The position numbers and the translations under genes were made by a program. From NCBI RefSeq assembly GCF_017983445.1, contig NZ_JAGOBJ010000002.1, positions 1-64,000 of the forward strand: a DNA stretch of 64,000 nucleotides, in the 5' to 3' direction. This document shows, one piece after another, positions 1 to 8,816 of this stretch (the stretch's first letter is position 1; the number at the start of each line of letters is the position of its first letter). The notes beneath the pieces are model-generated. The model worked only from the letters and a program-made list of their open reading frames with translations, ran no database searches and was not told the DNA's origin. This stretch comes from Halomonas sp. (GTDB taxonomy: Bacteria; Pseudomonadota; Gammaproteobacteria; Pseudomonadales; Halomonadaceae).

Positions 1-92
1 CTGGAGATGGCGCCTTCGTTCTTACTACCCGATAGACGAGAAAGGTCGTACCCGCGTGTTGTTCGGGCACGCCCACAAAAATATACGGTCAG

Positions 93-122
93 AAAAAAGC
101 CAGTCAGGCTTAACTGACTGGC
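93..122 (-). terminator. Rho-independent terminator of the enoyl-CoA hydratase operon
   Basis: A perfect 9-bp stem (99-107 with 114-122, 6-nt loop) is followed on the minus strand by six T residues (93-98). It lies 41 nt beyond the stop codon of the leftward enoyl-CoA hydratase gene. No convincing gene is visible in 1-92; short open frames there cannot be assigned. Confidence 0.8.
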
Positions 123-162
123 ATTAGGCCATATGCCCGCTTCTTTTGGTTAACACAAGCGC

Positions 163-936
163 TTAAAAGTTGGGTTTGCGCTTCTCGACGAAGGCCGCCA
201 TGCCCTCTTTCTGCTCTTCACCGGCGAAGCAGAACGCAAACAGGCTGGTTTCGAGCGCCAATGCGCTGTCGAGATCCTGATCCATGCCGTCGTGTACTGC
301 CTGCTTGGCGCCGCGTACCGACTGCGGGCCGTTGCCTTTAAGCTGCTTGGTAAGTTCTTCGACATAGCTTTCAAGCTCAGCCTGGGGCATTACCCGATTG
401 ACCAGACCAATACGCAGCGCTTCCTGCGCGTCAATCTTGCGTCCGGTGGTGACCAGATCAATCGCCATGGCCGGGCCTATGCGGCGCGGCAAGCGCTGGG
501 TGCCGCCAAAGCCAGGGATCACGCCCAGCAATACTTCCGGTTGACCAAATACGGCGTTGTCGCTCGCTACCGCCCAATCGCAGGCCAATGCCAGTTCGCA
601 GCCGCCGCCAAGGCAAAACCCGTTCACCAGCGCGACCACCGGCACTGGCAATGTTTCCAACCGTTTGATGGTCCGTAGCGCCTGACTTGCAAATGCGCGG
701 GCCTCCTCAGGCGTTTTATCGCGCATTTCGGTGATATCAGCCCCGGCGACAAAGGACTTTTCGCCCGCGCCGGTAATCAGCACCGCGCGCAGGTTGGGCT
801 GGGCTTCAAGCTCAACGAGGTGGGCCTCTAACGCGGCAAGCACTTCGCTATTCAGGGCGTTCAGCGCCTTCGGGCGGTTGATGGTGAGACGTACCACGCC
901 GTCGTTGTCGACCTTCTCAATCACTGTTTCGCTCAT
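163..936 (-). CDS. Enoyl-CoA hydratase (crotonase family)
   Basis: This 257-residue protein hydrates 2-enoyl-CoA thioesters in the cytoplasm. The crotonase fold is full length. The oxyanion-hole motif AGAD is at residues 64-67, and both catalytic glutamates of true hydratases are present (E114 in GGGCE, E134 in GQPE). It is the last gene of a leftward operon after an acyl-CoA dehydrogenase and an acyl-CoA ligase, so the three can activate, oxidise and hydrate one acid substrate. The same trio composition is found in DMSP-derived methylmercaptopropionate degradation (DmdB/C/D), but the sequence alone does not separate DmdD from a short-chain enoyl-CoA hydratase. A GGAGCC Shine-Dalgarno precedes the ATG. 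Confidence 0.93.
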   Translation of the reverse strand: MSETVIEKVDNDGVVRLTINRPKALNALNSEVLAALEAHLVELEAQPNLRAVLITGAGEKSFVAGADITEMRDKTPEEARAFASQALRTIKRLETLPVPVVALVNGFCLGGGCELALACDWAVASDNAVFGQPEVLLGVIPGFGGTQRLPRRIGPAMAIDLVTTGRKIDAQEALRIGLVNRVMPQAELESYVEELTKQLKGNGPQSVRGAKQAVHDGMDQDLDSALALETSLFAFCFAGEEQKEGMAAFVEKRKPNF

Positions 937-1034
937 GTTGGCTCCTTCATTGTTATTGCGGCGTTAACTGGCCTGCCTTCCAACCCTAGCGAACGCTTGG
1001 TTGAGAGGCAATGACTTCTTCTATCGCCGTTTCT

Positions 1035-2663
1035 TTAATGCTGTTTTGCCTCTTCACGCAAAACAAATTTTTGTATCTTGCCCGTCGAGGTTTTAGGCAA
1101 CTCGCTGAACACTACCGTTTTGGGTACCTTGAATCCGGCTAACCGCTCGCGGCAGTGCGCAATAATGTCTGCTTCGCCAACCTCGCCATAGCCGATTTTC
1201 AGTTTTACAAACGCGCAGGGCGTTTCTCCCCACTTGTCATCCGGCTTGGCGACAACGGCGGCTTCTTCTACCGCCGGATGGCTATAAATGGCGTTTTCCA
1301 CCTCAATAGTGGAGATATTTTCACCGCCCGAAATAATGATGTCCTTGGAACGGTCTTTAATTTCGATATACCCATCTGCATGCCAGACGGCCAGGTCACC
1401 CGTGTGATACCAGCCGCCCTCTAACGCCTGCTGCGTGGCCTCTGGATTTTTTAAATAGCCTTTCATCACGTTGTTGCCGCGCATCATGATTTCGCCAATG
1501 GTTTCACCATCTTTCGGCACGGGCTCAAGCGTAATCGGGTCGGCAACGCACAGCGCTTCCAACATATGGTAGCGCACGCCCTGACGTGATTTGATCGTGG
1601 CGCGCTCAGCCAGGGGGAGCTCATTCCAGGCCTCACGCCAGGCACATACCGTTACCGGCCCATACACTTCGGTTAACCCATACACGTGGGTCACTTCGAT
1701 GCCCAGTGTTTCTATGCCCGCAATCACCGAGGCTGGCGGCGCGGCTCCAGCAGTCGTCACTTTTACTGTGTGGTCGAATTCCCGCTTATCTTCAGCGGGC
1801 AGGTTCACCAAGCCGTTAAGAATAATCGGCGCGCCGCTGAAGTGGCTGACACGCTCATCGGCAATCAGTTGCATCACCTTTTTGGGCTCGACTTTACGCA
1901 GGCAAACATTGACCCCGGCATTGGCGGCAATCGTCCAGGGAAAGCACCAGCCGTTGCAGTGAAACATCGGCAGCGTCCACAGATAGGTGGGATGATGCGG
2001 CATCGCCCACTCCATCACGTTGCTGACAGCGTTCAGGTAGGCGCCCCGATGATGGTAAACCACGCCTTTGGGCTTACCCGTAGTGCCCGAGGTGTAGTTA
2101 AGCGAGATGGCCTTCCATTCATCATCCGGCAACCGATAGGCGTAATCGGGGTCGCCTTCGGCGAGCAGAGCTTCATACTCCACCTCGCCAATACCTTGGA
2201 CATCGCCCAGAAACTCCACATCCGCAACATCAATGATCAGTGGTTTTTGTTCAAGCATGGCGACCGCTGCCTCAATCACCTCGAAAAACTCAGGGTCCAC
2301 AAGAATGGCTTTGGCCTCACCGTGGGCCAGCATATAGCTGATCGCCTCAGCGTCGAGACGAATGTTTAAGGTATTGAGCACGCAGCCTGCCAGGGGCACG
2401 CCAAAGTGCGCTTCAAACATGGCAGGAGTATTGGGCAACATGGCGGCCACCGTCTGACCTGGTTGAATGCCGCGCTGTTCAAGCGCGGAAGCAAGCTTGC
2501 GACAGCGTACCCAGGTTTCAGCCCAGCTGCGCCGGGTCTGGCCATGTACGATAGCGGGATAATCGGGATAAATGGATGCCGTACGCTCCATAAAGGTTAG
2601 CGGCGAGAGCGGTACATGGTTGGCGGCGGTTTGGGGAAGGTCCTGCTCGAAAATAGAAGACAT
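1035..2663 (-). CDS. Acyl-CoA synthetase (AMP-dependent ligase, AlkK/DmdB-like)
   Basis: This 542-residue ANL-superfamily enzyme activates a carboxylic acid with ATP and CoA. Motifs seen are the P-loop YTSGTTGKPKGV, the A5-type GLTEVYGP, the hinge-region GWYHTGDL with a downstream KDRSKDII, and the C-terminal catalytic lysine in STGKIQK. The block WTLPMFHCNGWCFPW is typical of the AlkK/DmdB-like branch handling medium-chain or thio-containing acids. A longer frame extends to 2735, but I place the start at 2663 (MSSIFEQ) because AGGAG lies 6-7 nt upstream of that ATG. It is the middle gene of the operon, 138 nt downstream of the dehydrogenase and 98 nt before the hydratase. The substrate is not determined. 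Confidence 0.93.
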   Translation of the reverse strand: MSSIFEQDLPQTAANHVPLSPLTFMERTASIYPDYPAIVHGQTRRSWAETWVRCRKLASALEQRGIQPGQTVAAMLPNTPAMFEAHFGVPLAGCVLNTLNIRLDAEAISYMLAHGEAKAILVDPEFFEVIEAAVAMLEQKPLIIDVADVEFLGDVQGIGEVEYEALLAEGDPDYAYRLPDDEWKAISLNYTSGTTGKPKGVVYHHRGAYLNAVSNVMEWAMPHHPTYLWTLPMFHCNGWCFPWTIAANAGVNVCLRKVEPKKVMQLIADERVSHFSGAPIILNGLVNLPAEDKREFDHTVKVTTAGAAPPASVIAGIETLGIEVTHVYGLTEVYGPVTVCAWREAWNELPLAERATIKSRQGVRYHMLEALCVADPITLEPVPKDGETIGEIMMRGNNVMKGYLKNPEATQQALEGGWYHTGDLAVWHADGYIEIKDRSKDIIISGGENISTIEVENAIYSHPAVEEAAVVAKPDDKWGETPCAFVKLKIGYGEVGEADIIAHCRERLAGFKVPKTVVFSELPKTSTGKIQKFVLREEAKQH

Positions 2664-2772
2664 ACAGCGCTCCTTGATTGGCGAAGTTTGCCCGTTGCGC
2701 CAGCTTGTTCGCCTGAATAGCGTTTGTTGTATCAAGCCGTTTTTATAGCTTGTTTTTATCGTTGGAAACAGT

Positions 2773-2795
2773 GCCGCCGCCTCAAGGGCGGCGGC
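2773..2795. terminator. GC-rich hairpin after the acyl-CoA dehydrogenase gene
   Basis: A perfect 9-bp GCC-repeat stem (2773-2781 with 2787-2795, loop TCAAG) sits just downstream of the dehydrogenase stop. No T-run follows it on the minus strand, so it may be an attenuating or mRNA-stabilising hairpin between operon genes rather than a strong terminator. Confidence 0.4.
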
Positions 2796-2801
2796 TCTAT
2801 A

Positions 2802-4589
2802 TCAATCTACTTCAAAGTCACTCAAGCACTGGATGCCCGCTTCGATCACGGCCCGCTGGGCACGCCCAATCGGAAGCCACTGCATAATTGCAAACTCGGC
2901 GCTGCGCATCTTGGCCGTATAGAAAGGGTCATCGCTGCCGTTGTTGAGCGCAGCCTGCGCGCTAAGCGCCGCTTGGCCCATCTGCCAAGCGCACAGCACG
3001 TGACCTGCCAGGTTTAAAAACGGCGTTGCATAGCCCTGCACGGCATCCGGCCCGCTGTCAGGGTCTTTACCCTGCTCAAGTACCTGTTGCTGGGCGGCGC
3101 TTAAATCCTCAAGTCCAGCGGCTAATGCTTGCCCCAGGTGGCCAAGCGGCGGGGCGGCATTAAGCTTCTTGACGGTTTCGGCCGCATCGCTTAGCAGGCT
3201 GGCAAACGCCTCGCCGTTATCACGCTGTAACTTGCGCCCGGCTAAATCCAGCGCCTGGATACCGTTGGTACCTTCATAAATCGGTGCGATGCGCGCATCA
3301 CGCAGCAGCTGCGCGGCGCCCGTTTCTTCGATATACCCCATGCCGCCATGCACCTGAAGGCCTAGCGAGGCAATGTCCACTGACTGATCGGTCGAAAAGC
3401 TTTTCACGACCGGGATGAGTATGTCTACACGCGCCTGGGCCGCTTGACGCTCGGCTTGGTTTTCAGCATGACGGGCGATATCCAGCTGGGCTGCGCAGTA
3501 AAGTGCCAAGGCACGCAGAGCATCGGTGCGAGCGCGCATGGAAAGCAGCATGCGCCGCACATCCAGATGCTCGCTGATGGTGCATTCCTTACCTCCACGA
3601 GCCACGGGCAAGCGGCCCTGTTGGCGCTCGCGGGCATAGGCAAACGCGTGCTGGCAGGCACGCTCAGCCACACCAATACCCTGAATGCCGACTTTGTGGC
3701 GCGCCTCGTTCATCATCGTGAACATATGGTTCAGGCCACGCCCTTCTTCGCCCACCAGGTACCCTACCGCGCCTCCTTGCTCGCCAAAACTTAACGAGCA
3801 GGTAGGCGAGCCGTGGATACCCAGTTTGTGTTCGATAGCAGTACAGATAACGTCGTTGCGCTCGCCCAGAGAGCCATCAGCATTGACCAGAAATTTGGGT
3901 ACCAGAAACAGCGAAATGCCTTTATTACCTTCAGGGGCATCGGGTTTGCGCGCCAGCACAAAGTGAATGATATTTTCAGCGGCGTCGTGCTCGCCCCAGG
4001 TGATATAGATTTTTTGACCGCTAATACGGTAGTGATCGCCTTCGGGAACCGCTTTGGTACGCACTTTGGAAAGATCCGACCCTGCCTGGGGCTCGGTCAG
4101 GTTCATGGTGCCGGTCCAGGTACCTTCGACGAGTTTAGGGAGGTAGGCTGCCTTTAACGCGTCACTGCCGTGATGCGCCAGCGCTTCAATCGCACCCGCG
4201 GTCAGCATGGGGCAAAGGCCTAGCGCCATGTTGGCGCCATGGAGCATTTCCTGCACGGCGCTGGCCACCACTTCGGGCAGGTTTTGGCCACCTAACGCTT
4301 CGGATACGCCGATGCCGTTCCAGCCCCCTTCCACATAGGCCTGGTAGGCGGCTGCAAAGCCGTCCGGCGTTGTTACGCGGCCATCGCTCTGGCGTTTAGC
4401 ACCCTGGCGGTCGCCAAGGGTATTAAGCGGCCCCCATACGTCACCGGCCAGTTTTGCCGCTTCCTCAAGCACCGCCTCGACCAGGTCAGGCGAGGCATCT
4501 TCAAAGCCCGGTAAGCTTAGTGAACGATGCGCCAAGAGCTCTTCAAGCACAAAGCGCAAATCGCGTATCGGCGCGGCATAAACATTCAT
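2802..4589 (-). CDS. Acyl-CoA dehydrogenase with extended C-terminus (DmdC-like)
   Basis: This 595-residue flavoprotein oxidises an acyl-CoA to the 2-enoyl-CoA and passes electrons to ETF. The three-part ACAD fold is visible: the N-terminal helical part, the middle domain with TEPQAGSD, and the C-terminal helices with the IYEGTNGIQALDL segment that is strongly conserved in the long-ACAD branch. About 130 extra residues follow that segment. This is the architecture of the family containing 3-methylmercaptopropionyl-CoA dehydrogenase (DmdC) and several uncharacterised fatty acyl-CoA dehydrogenases. The start at 4589 (MNVYAAPIRD) is preferred over 4628 because GAGG precedes it and MxxYxAPxRD is the usual family start. 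It is the first gene of the operon and has a PsrA-like palindrome upstream. Confidence 0.93.
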   Translation of the reverse strand: MNVYAAPIRDLRFVLEELLAHRSLSLPGFEDASPDLVEAVLEEAAKLAGDVWGPLNTLGDRQGAKRQSDGRVTTPDGFAAAYQAYVEGGWNGIGVSEALGGQNLPEVVASAVQEMLHGANMALGLCPMLTAGAIEALAHHGSDALKAAYLPKLVEGTWTGTMNLTEPQAGSDLSKVRTKAVPEGDHYRISGQKIYITWGEHDAAENIIHFVLARKPDAPEGNKGISLFLVPKFLVNADGSLGERNDVICTAIEHKLGIHGSPTCSLSFGEQGGAVGYLVGEEGRGLNHMFTMMNEARHKVGIQGIGVAERACQHAFAYARERQQGRLPVARGGKECTISEHLDVRRMLLSMRARTDALRALALYCAAQLDIARHAENQAERQAAQARVDILIPVVKSFSTDQSVDIASLGLQVHGGMGYIEETGAAQLLRDARIAPIYEGTNGIQALDLAGRKLQRDNGEAFASLLSDAAETVKKLNAAPPLGHLGQALAAGLEDLSAAQQQVLEQGKDPDSGPDAVQGYATPFLNLAGHVLCAWQMGQAALSAQAALNNGSDDPFYTAKMRSAEFAIMQWLPIGRAQRAVIEAGIQCLSDFEVD

Positions 4590-4624
4590 GGCAAACCTCG
4601 GGCTGAAAATTAAGCAAAATTTTC

Positions 4625-4640
4625 TCAAACAATTGTTTGA
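4625..4640. promoter_or_regulatory. PsrA-like operator palindrome
   Basis: A perfect 16-bp palindrome, TCAAACAATTGTTTGA, lies 35 nt upstream of the acyl-CoA dehydrogenase start. It contains CAAAC-N4-GTTTG, which fits the published PsrA (TetR family, fatty-acid-responsive) consensus of pseudomonads, G/CAAAC-N2-4-GTTTG/C. Assignment to PsrA is inference; another TetR-family regulator of acyl-CoA catabolism could use it. Confidence 0.6.
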
Positions 4641-4727
4641 AAGTATGCCTAGGATAGTAGTAACACTCTCTCACAGATACTATTAGCCCAAGGTATCAGC
4701 CGCTTTCCACCCCGTTTATAGCCCTGC

Positions 4728-6101
4728 TTATTTGCGCACTGCCGCCTGCTCAACGTCGTCATAGAAAGTGATATGGCTTTCATCTTCCGCAGGCGGCCCT
4801 ACAACCGGCTCAACGGCATCTACATCCCAAACGGCATCGGATAAATCTTCCAGATACTCATGCTCGAGCGCTCCCTGCAGCAACTCTTCGGTTACCACCA
4901 GTTCAGCACCCGCAGCGGTCATGGGAGTCGTGGGTGTAAAGGGTGCGACGGGTACGGGCGCGGGGCGTAGGTGACGACGCCAGGAGAAGAATATAACCAG
5001 GAACAGGCTTAGTGAGCCGAAAGCCCAGAACAGACCTGCGTCGCCCATCGCCGTCATTACCGGTGAGATCAACAGCGGGCTGATGGTGGCACCTATCGAG
5101 TTGATCAGCAGCAGACCCTGACTCATCCGAACCAGCGCGCCCGCCGGGGCACGGTCAGCGGCGTGACTCACCGCAACTGGATACAGCGCAAATACTCCGC
5201 CACCCAGCAGGAACAGCAGCGCGCCCAGCACTAGCGTGGAGAGCGGCAGCCAAAGCATCGCCGCCGAGATCAGCACACAGAAGCCGCTGATACCAATCAA
5301 CACCATCTGCCGGTCATGCCGATCCGACCAGCGGCCGATGGGGTATTGGAGCAGCATCGCGCCCATGATGACTACCGCCATCATCTGCCCCACCTGACTT
5401 ACGCTCATGCCAATGCGCTGTAGATAGAGCGGTAACAGCGTATAGGCGGCGGCAACCACCATGCCTGAACCTAAACTACCCATCACGCCCGTGGGGGTGA
5501 GCGTAATCAGACGATGCGGTGGCAATGGCTCTGCATGCTCCATGATTGGCGATACGCGCGGGATCATGGCCATGGGCAGCACAGAGAGCGAGGCCAGCAG
5601 GCCAATCACCATAAAAGGCGCGGTTACTCCCATGGCATTGGTCACGCCCAGCAGCAGTTGGCCCAGCACACCGGCGGCATATAGCGAGATCATATACAGG
5701 GCCAGCAAGCGGCCGCGGACTTTCTGGTCGCCCGCCGTCAGCAGCCAGCTCTCGATAACCAGATAAACGCCTACCGTGGCCCAGCCGCCCACCAAACGCA
5801 GCGCAAACCATGCCCAGGGGTCGAAGAACAATCCTTGCAGAAGCACCGTCACGGCGACTAGCGATGCAAAACTACCGTAGGCGCGAATATGGCCAATGCG
5901 CAGCAGCAAACGGTCATTAACCATGGCGCCCAGCGCCAGACCAATAAAATAGGCCGATGAGACAACCCCGATAACCGTCGCAGACTCCCCGGCGGCATCC
6001 AGGCGTACGGTGATCAAGGTCGCTAAAAAACCGTTGCCAATACCCAGAATAAATAGGCCTAACAGGGGCGCTAGCGCCATGGCCAGTAGTTGCCGCGACA
6101 T
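4728..6101 (-). CDS. MFS transporter (YcaD-like)
   Basis: This 457-residue inner-membrane protein is predicted to have 12 membrane spans and belongs to the major facilitator superfamily. The N-terminal half carries an NDRLLLRIGH loop in the position of MFS motif A, and the C-terminal half carries the matching GRWSDRHDRQ. The layout resembles the YcaD/MFS_1 group of unknown substrate. A roughly 75-residue acidic, proline-rich cytoplasmic tail follows the last span. The frame is open to 6125, but GTGAGG lies before the ATG at 6101. It stands alone between the acyl-CoA operon and a methyltransferase gene. The substrate cannot be inferred. Confidence 0.85.
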   Translation of the reverse strand: MSRQLLAMALAPLLGLFILGIGNGFLATLITVRLDAAGESATVIGVVSSAYFIGLALGAMVNDRLLLRIGHIRAYGSFASLVAVTVLLQGLFFDPWAWFALRLVGGWATVGVYLVIESWLLTAGDQKVRGRLLALYMISLYAAGVLGQLLLGVTNAMGVTAPFMVIGLLASLSVLPMAMIPRVSPIMEHAEPLPPHRLITLTPTGVMGSLGSGMVVAAAYTLLPLYLQRIGMSVSQVGQMMAVVIMGAMLLQYPIGRWSDRHDRQMVLIGISGFCVLISAAMLWLPLSTLVLGALLFLLGGGVFALYPVAVSHAADRAPAGALVRMSQGLLLINSIGATISPLLISPVMTAMGDAGLFWAFGSLSLFLVIFFSWRRHLRPAPVPVAPFTPTTPMTAAGAELVVTEELLQGALEHEYLEDLSDAVWDVDAVEPVVGPPAEDESHITFYDDVEQAAVRK

Positions 6102-6249
6102 GAAAAACCTCACCTTGCCAAACAAATTGCTAAAGACGCTGCTTAAGAACCGTTATCGCCTCCCACACAACCACAGGCAAGAAACGGGCGCGCAATTATT
6201 GCTTTGGATAGCACAAAGTCAACGCTTTTTCACACCTCTTCCCCAGTAA

Positions 6250-6885
6250 TTAGTGTTTTCTCAGAATAACCGTATCCTTAGCAGGAAATTCGACTGTCAA
6301 TTGATGCTTTGCGGCCCACCATTTAAAGGTTGCTTCACTAAAAAAACATACGTGGGTAGGATCATTAATATAGTGCCAGCGTGAAAAGGCTGCTTGTGTG
6401 GTAACGCGCTTGGTCATTAGCCCCAAATAGCCGCCGGGGGCAAGCTGACCGACCAATTGCGTCAATACCTGGCCAGGCAGCGCCAGATGCTCCAGCACCT
6501 CCGTGGCGGTAATAAAGTCATAGGAGTGCTGTAATACCGATGTATCGGGTGCATAGAAAATATCGAAGATGGCCATCGGGTGGCCGACTTCCTCGAACAT
6601 TACCGAAAGCGTTGGCCCCGGCCCCGCGCCAAAATCCAATCCCTTGGCCCCTTTGGGCAATTTAGCCCGTAACGGGGCAAACAATCGGCCGAGAAAATCT
6701 CGATACCCCGTATCATCGGGTGAGTTTTGGTGCTTATCGTATTCCGCTTTTTCATCCGCTGCGCTTAAATGCTGCTCTGACGGCACAAACACCAGCAAAC
6801 ACGTGGCACACTGGTAATAATCACGACGGTGATCCTGGTGATATACGGTGACTTTCGTTTCGCTGCATAGCGGACAGCATCGCAT
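6250..6885 (-). CDS. Zn-ribbon class I SAM-dependent methyltransferase
   Basis: The 211-residue protein starts with a CPLC...CATC zinc-ribbon (about residues 4-30). A SAM-binding Rossmann domain follows, with the glycine-rich LDFGAGPGPT motif and a post-I acidic residue in AIFDIFYAPD. TATEVLEHL is the usual motif of the Methyltransf_23 group, whose members often modify sugars or small metabolites. The first possible start (6915) has no Shine-Dalgarno; AGGA lies correctly before the ATG at 6885, giving MRCCPLC. It is divergent from the VOC gene with only 44 bp between the start codons. The substrate is unknown. Confidence 0.8.
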   Translation of the reverse strand: MRCCPLCSETKVTVYHQDHRRDYYQCATCLLVFVPSEQHLSAADEKAEYDKHQNSPDDTGYRDFLGRLFAPLRAKLPKGAKGLDFGAGPGPTLSVMFEEVGHPMAIFDIFYAPDTSVLQHSYDFITATEVLEHLALPGQVLTQLVGQLAPGGYLGLMTKRVTTQAAFSRWHYINDPTHVCFFSEATFKWWAAKHQLTVEFPAKDTVILRKH

Positions 6886-6929
6886 CGTCGTATCCTGTGG
6901 TTTTCGGTTTTGCATTTAAGGAAAGTGGC

Positions 6930-7310
6930 ATGCTCTCAGGTCTGGACCATCTTGTAGTGACCGTGACCGATATGGGTCGCGCGGTTGATTTCTATTCACG
7001 CGTTTTGGGGCTGGATGTACGCTATCGTGATGCACAACGGGTGGATCTAATGCTGGGTGACACGGCCCTACGGCTTCATCAAACCGATACCGATATCGAG
7101 CCAATTTCTGCTACCCCAACCCCTGGCAGCTTAGATCTGTGCCTACGTTGCCAACTGCCGTTGGATGAATTTCAGCAGCACCTTGAGGCACTGGATATCG
7201 ACGTTGAACTTGGCCCCGTGGCCCGTCAGGGCGCCAATGGCCCAATCGAGTCTGTTTACCTGCGTGACCCCGATGGCAATCTTTTAGAAATATGCCGACC
7301 GGCCCGTTAA
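6930..7310 (+). CDS. VOC-family (glyoxalase/dioxygenase fold) protein
   Basis: A 126-residue single-domain vicinal-oxygen-chelate protein. Paired beta-alpha-beta modules start at LDHLVVTVTDM (metal-ligand-type His7) and end in YLRDPDGNLLEI, whose glutamate is the usual second metal ligand. The family includes glyoxalase I, fosfomycin-resistance enzymes and dioxygenases; this short form resembles the YaeR/virulence-associated VOC group without known substrate. The start is set at 6930 because TTAAGGA precedes it; the frame upstream has no Shine-Dalgarno. Confidence 0.88.
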   Translation: MLSGLDHLVVTVTDMGRAVDFYSRVLGLDVRYRDAQRVDLMLGDTALRLHQTDTDIEPISATPTPGSLDLCLRCQLPLDEFQQHLEALDIDVELGPVARQGANGPIESVYLRDPDGNLLEICRPAR

Positions 7311-7430
7311 CAGTTTCCTTGATACCTTGTGGGCCAGCTACTGATGCTTAGCCGCGCCACGCAAGGTATCATATTGCGCTTTAAGGACATTTGTTTTATT
7401 GCCTAAACCGCGTCAAGGGTAGGAAAAACC

Positions 7431-7832
7431 ATGCATGACAGTCGTAACGACTCGCCAATTGAAGGCGAAATAATTTCAGAACACGCAACCCATGAACCAG
7501 CCAAACAGCCCGATACTACTATGGCCTTAGTGGTTTATGCGCTTTACCTGGCAAGCTTTGTCGTAGGCTTCACCTCGGTAGTGGGTGTCATCATTGCCTA
7601 TGTGTATCAAGGCAAAGGACCCGCCTGGTTAGACGAACATTACCGCTATCAGATACGCACGTTCTGGATTGGTTTATTGTACGCAAGTGTCGCTTTCCTA
7701 CTCACCCTGGTGGTGATCGGCTTCCCACTTTTATTGGCGCTCGCGGTCTGGTTTATCGTTCGCTGCGTTAAAGGATTTAAAGGCCTGCAGGAAAAACGTG
7801 CCCCAACCAACGTAGGCAGCTGGTTACTGTAA
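7431..7832 (+). CDS. DUF4870-type small membrane protein
   Basis: This 133-residue protein has a hydrophilic 30-residue N-terminus and then three predicted membrane segments. The region around GPAWLDEHYRYQIRTFWIG is typical of the DUF4870/Tic20-like small membrane proteins found in proteobacteria. TAGGA is 7 nt before the ATG. It ends 3 nt before the lpxL-like gene and is probably cotranscribed with it. The function of the family is unknown. Confidence 0.75.
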   Translation: MHDSRNDSPIEGEIISEHATHEPAKQPDTTMALVVYALYLASFVVGFTSVVGVIIAYVYQGKGPAWLDEHYRYQIRTFWIGLLYASVAFLLTLVVIGFPLLLALAVWFIVRCVKGFKGLQEKRAPTNVGSWLL

Positions 7833-7835
7833 CGC

Positions 7836-8771
7836 ATGACGGAACACGCAACGAAACCCCGTAAAAGCTTCTCTCAAGCCACGACAATTGCGTGGCTTTG
7901 GCGAAACCTTTCACGCTGGCCCCTGCCGCGCCTTTGGCGCTTTGCCTCAACGCTTGGCCCTCTTGTTCACCGGTTCAGCAAGCGCGAGCGAAAGGTAACG
8001 GATATCAACCTTAAAGTGGTGTATCCAGAGCTTGGCGATCCTCAGCGTAAGATGCTCGCCAAACAGAGCCTGCGTCACTCGACCGCCACCATGATGGAGC
8101 TGGGCTATGCCTGGATGGCAGAGCCTGCACGTATTGAGGCAAGTATTATTGAGGTGCATGGGCGGGAAAAGTTGGATACTGCCCGTGCGGAAGGCCGCGG
8201 TGTGATCGTCTTGGCACCGCACTTTGGTAACTGGGAAGTACTCAACTTCTGGCTTTCAAGTCACTTCCCTTTCACCGCCATGTACGAGCCGCCCAAAATA
8301 GCGGATCTTGAGCCGATTATTCGCCATGGCCGTGAACGCATGGGGGCGCAGCTGGTTCCCACAAATTCACGGGGAGTAGCGGCACTTCTCAAGGCGCTTA
8401 AACGCAGCGAAGCCATCGGTATTCTGCCCGATCAGGAACCCGACTGGGGCAGCGGTGTTTTTGCGCCTTTTTATGGGCGTAATGCCTATACCGCAACGCT
8501 TTTACCCAAGCTGGTCGCACGCACCCAAGCGCGTGTGGTCACCGGCGTTGCTCTGCGTCTTCCCGGCCGCGGCTTTGCGATCCATTTTCTGGATGCTGAT
8601 GAGCGCGTGTATAGTGCTGAAGAAGCGGAATCAGCCATGGGCGTCAACGCCAGTGTCGAAGCATCGATTGCGCTTGACCCTGCTCAGTATCAGTGGGAAT
8701 ACAAGCGCTACCGAAAAGTCATCGAAGAACAGCAACAACACCTGCAAGCCAATGATTTTCGGCTTTATTGA
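7836..8771 (+). CDS. Lipid A biosynthesis lauroyl/myristoyl acyltransferase (LpxL/LpxM family)
   Basis: A 311-residue inner-membrane-associated acyltransferase that adds a secondary acyl chain to Kdo-lipid A or a related lipid. The catalytic HX4E motif is H129-FGNW-E134, and LPDQEPDWGSGVFAPFYG matches the conserved acceptor/acyl-ACP region of the family. The usual N-terminal membrane anchor is weak here, but length and motif order agree with LpxL. It follows the DUF4870 gene by 3 nt and converges on the mannose-1-phosphate guanylyltransferase gene. Which acyl position it serves cannot be told from sequence. Confidence 0.88.
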   Translation: MTEHATKPRKSFSQATTIAWLWRNLSRWPLPRLWRFASTLGPLVHRFSKRERKVTDINLKVVYPELGDPQRKMLAKQSLRHSTATMMELGYAWMAEPARIEASIIEVHGREKLDTARAEGRGVIVLAPHFGNWEVLNFWLSSHFPFTAMYEPPKIADLEPIIRHGRERMGAQLVPTNSRGVAALLKALKRSEAIGILPDQEPDWGSGVFAPFYGRNAYTATLLPKLVARTQARVVTGVALRLPGRGFAIHFLDADERVYSAEEAESAMGVNASVEASIALDPAQYQWEYKRYRKVIEEQQQHLQANDFRLY

Positions 8772-8816
8772 GTTACCGCATAAAACCATCCAGGGAGCTG
8801 GCTTACTAACCAGCCC

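Noticed and set aside
1-92. Possible C-terminal ends of a gene running in from the left edge
   Set aside because: Two plus-strand frames are open here, but neither gives enough residues to recognise a protein.
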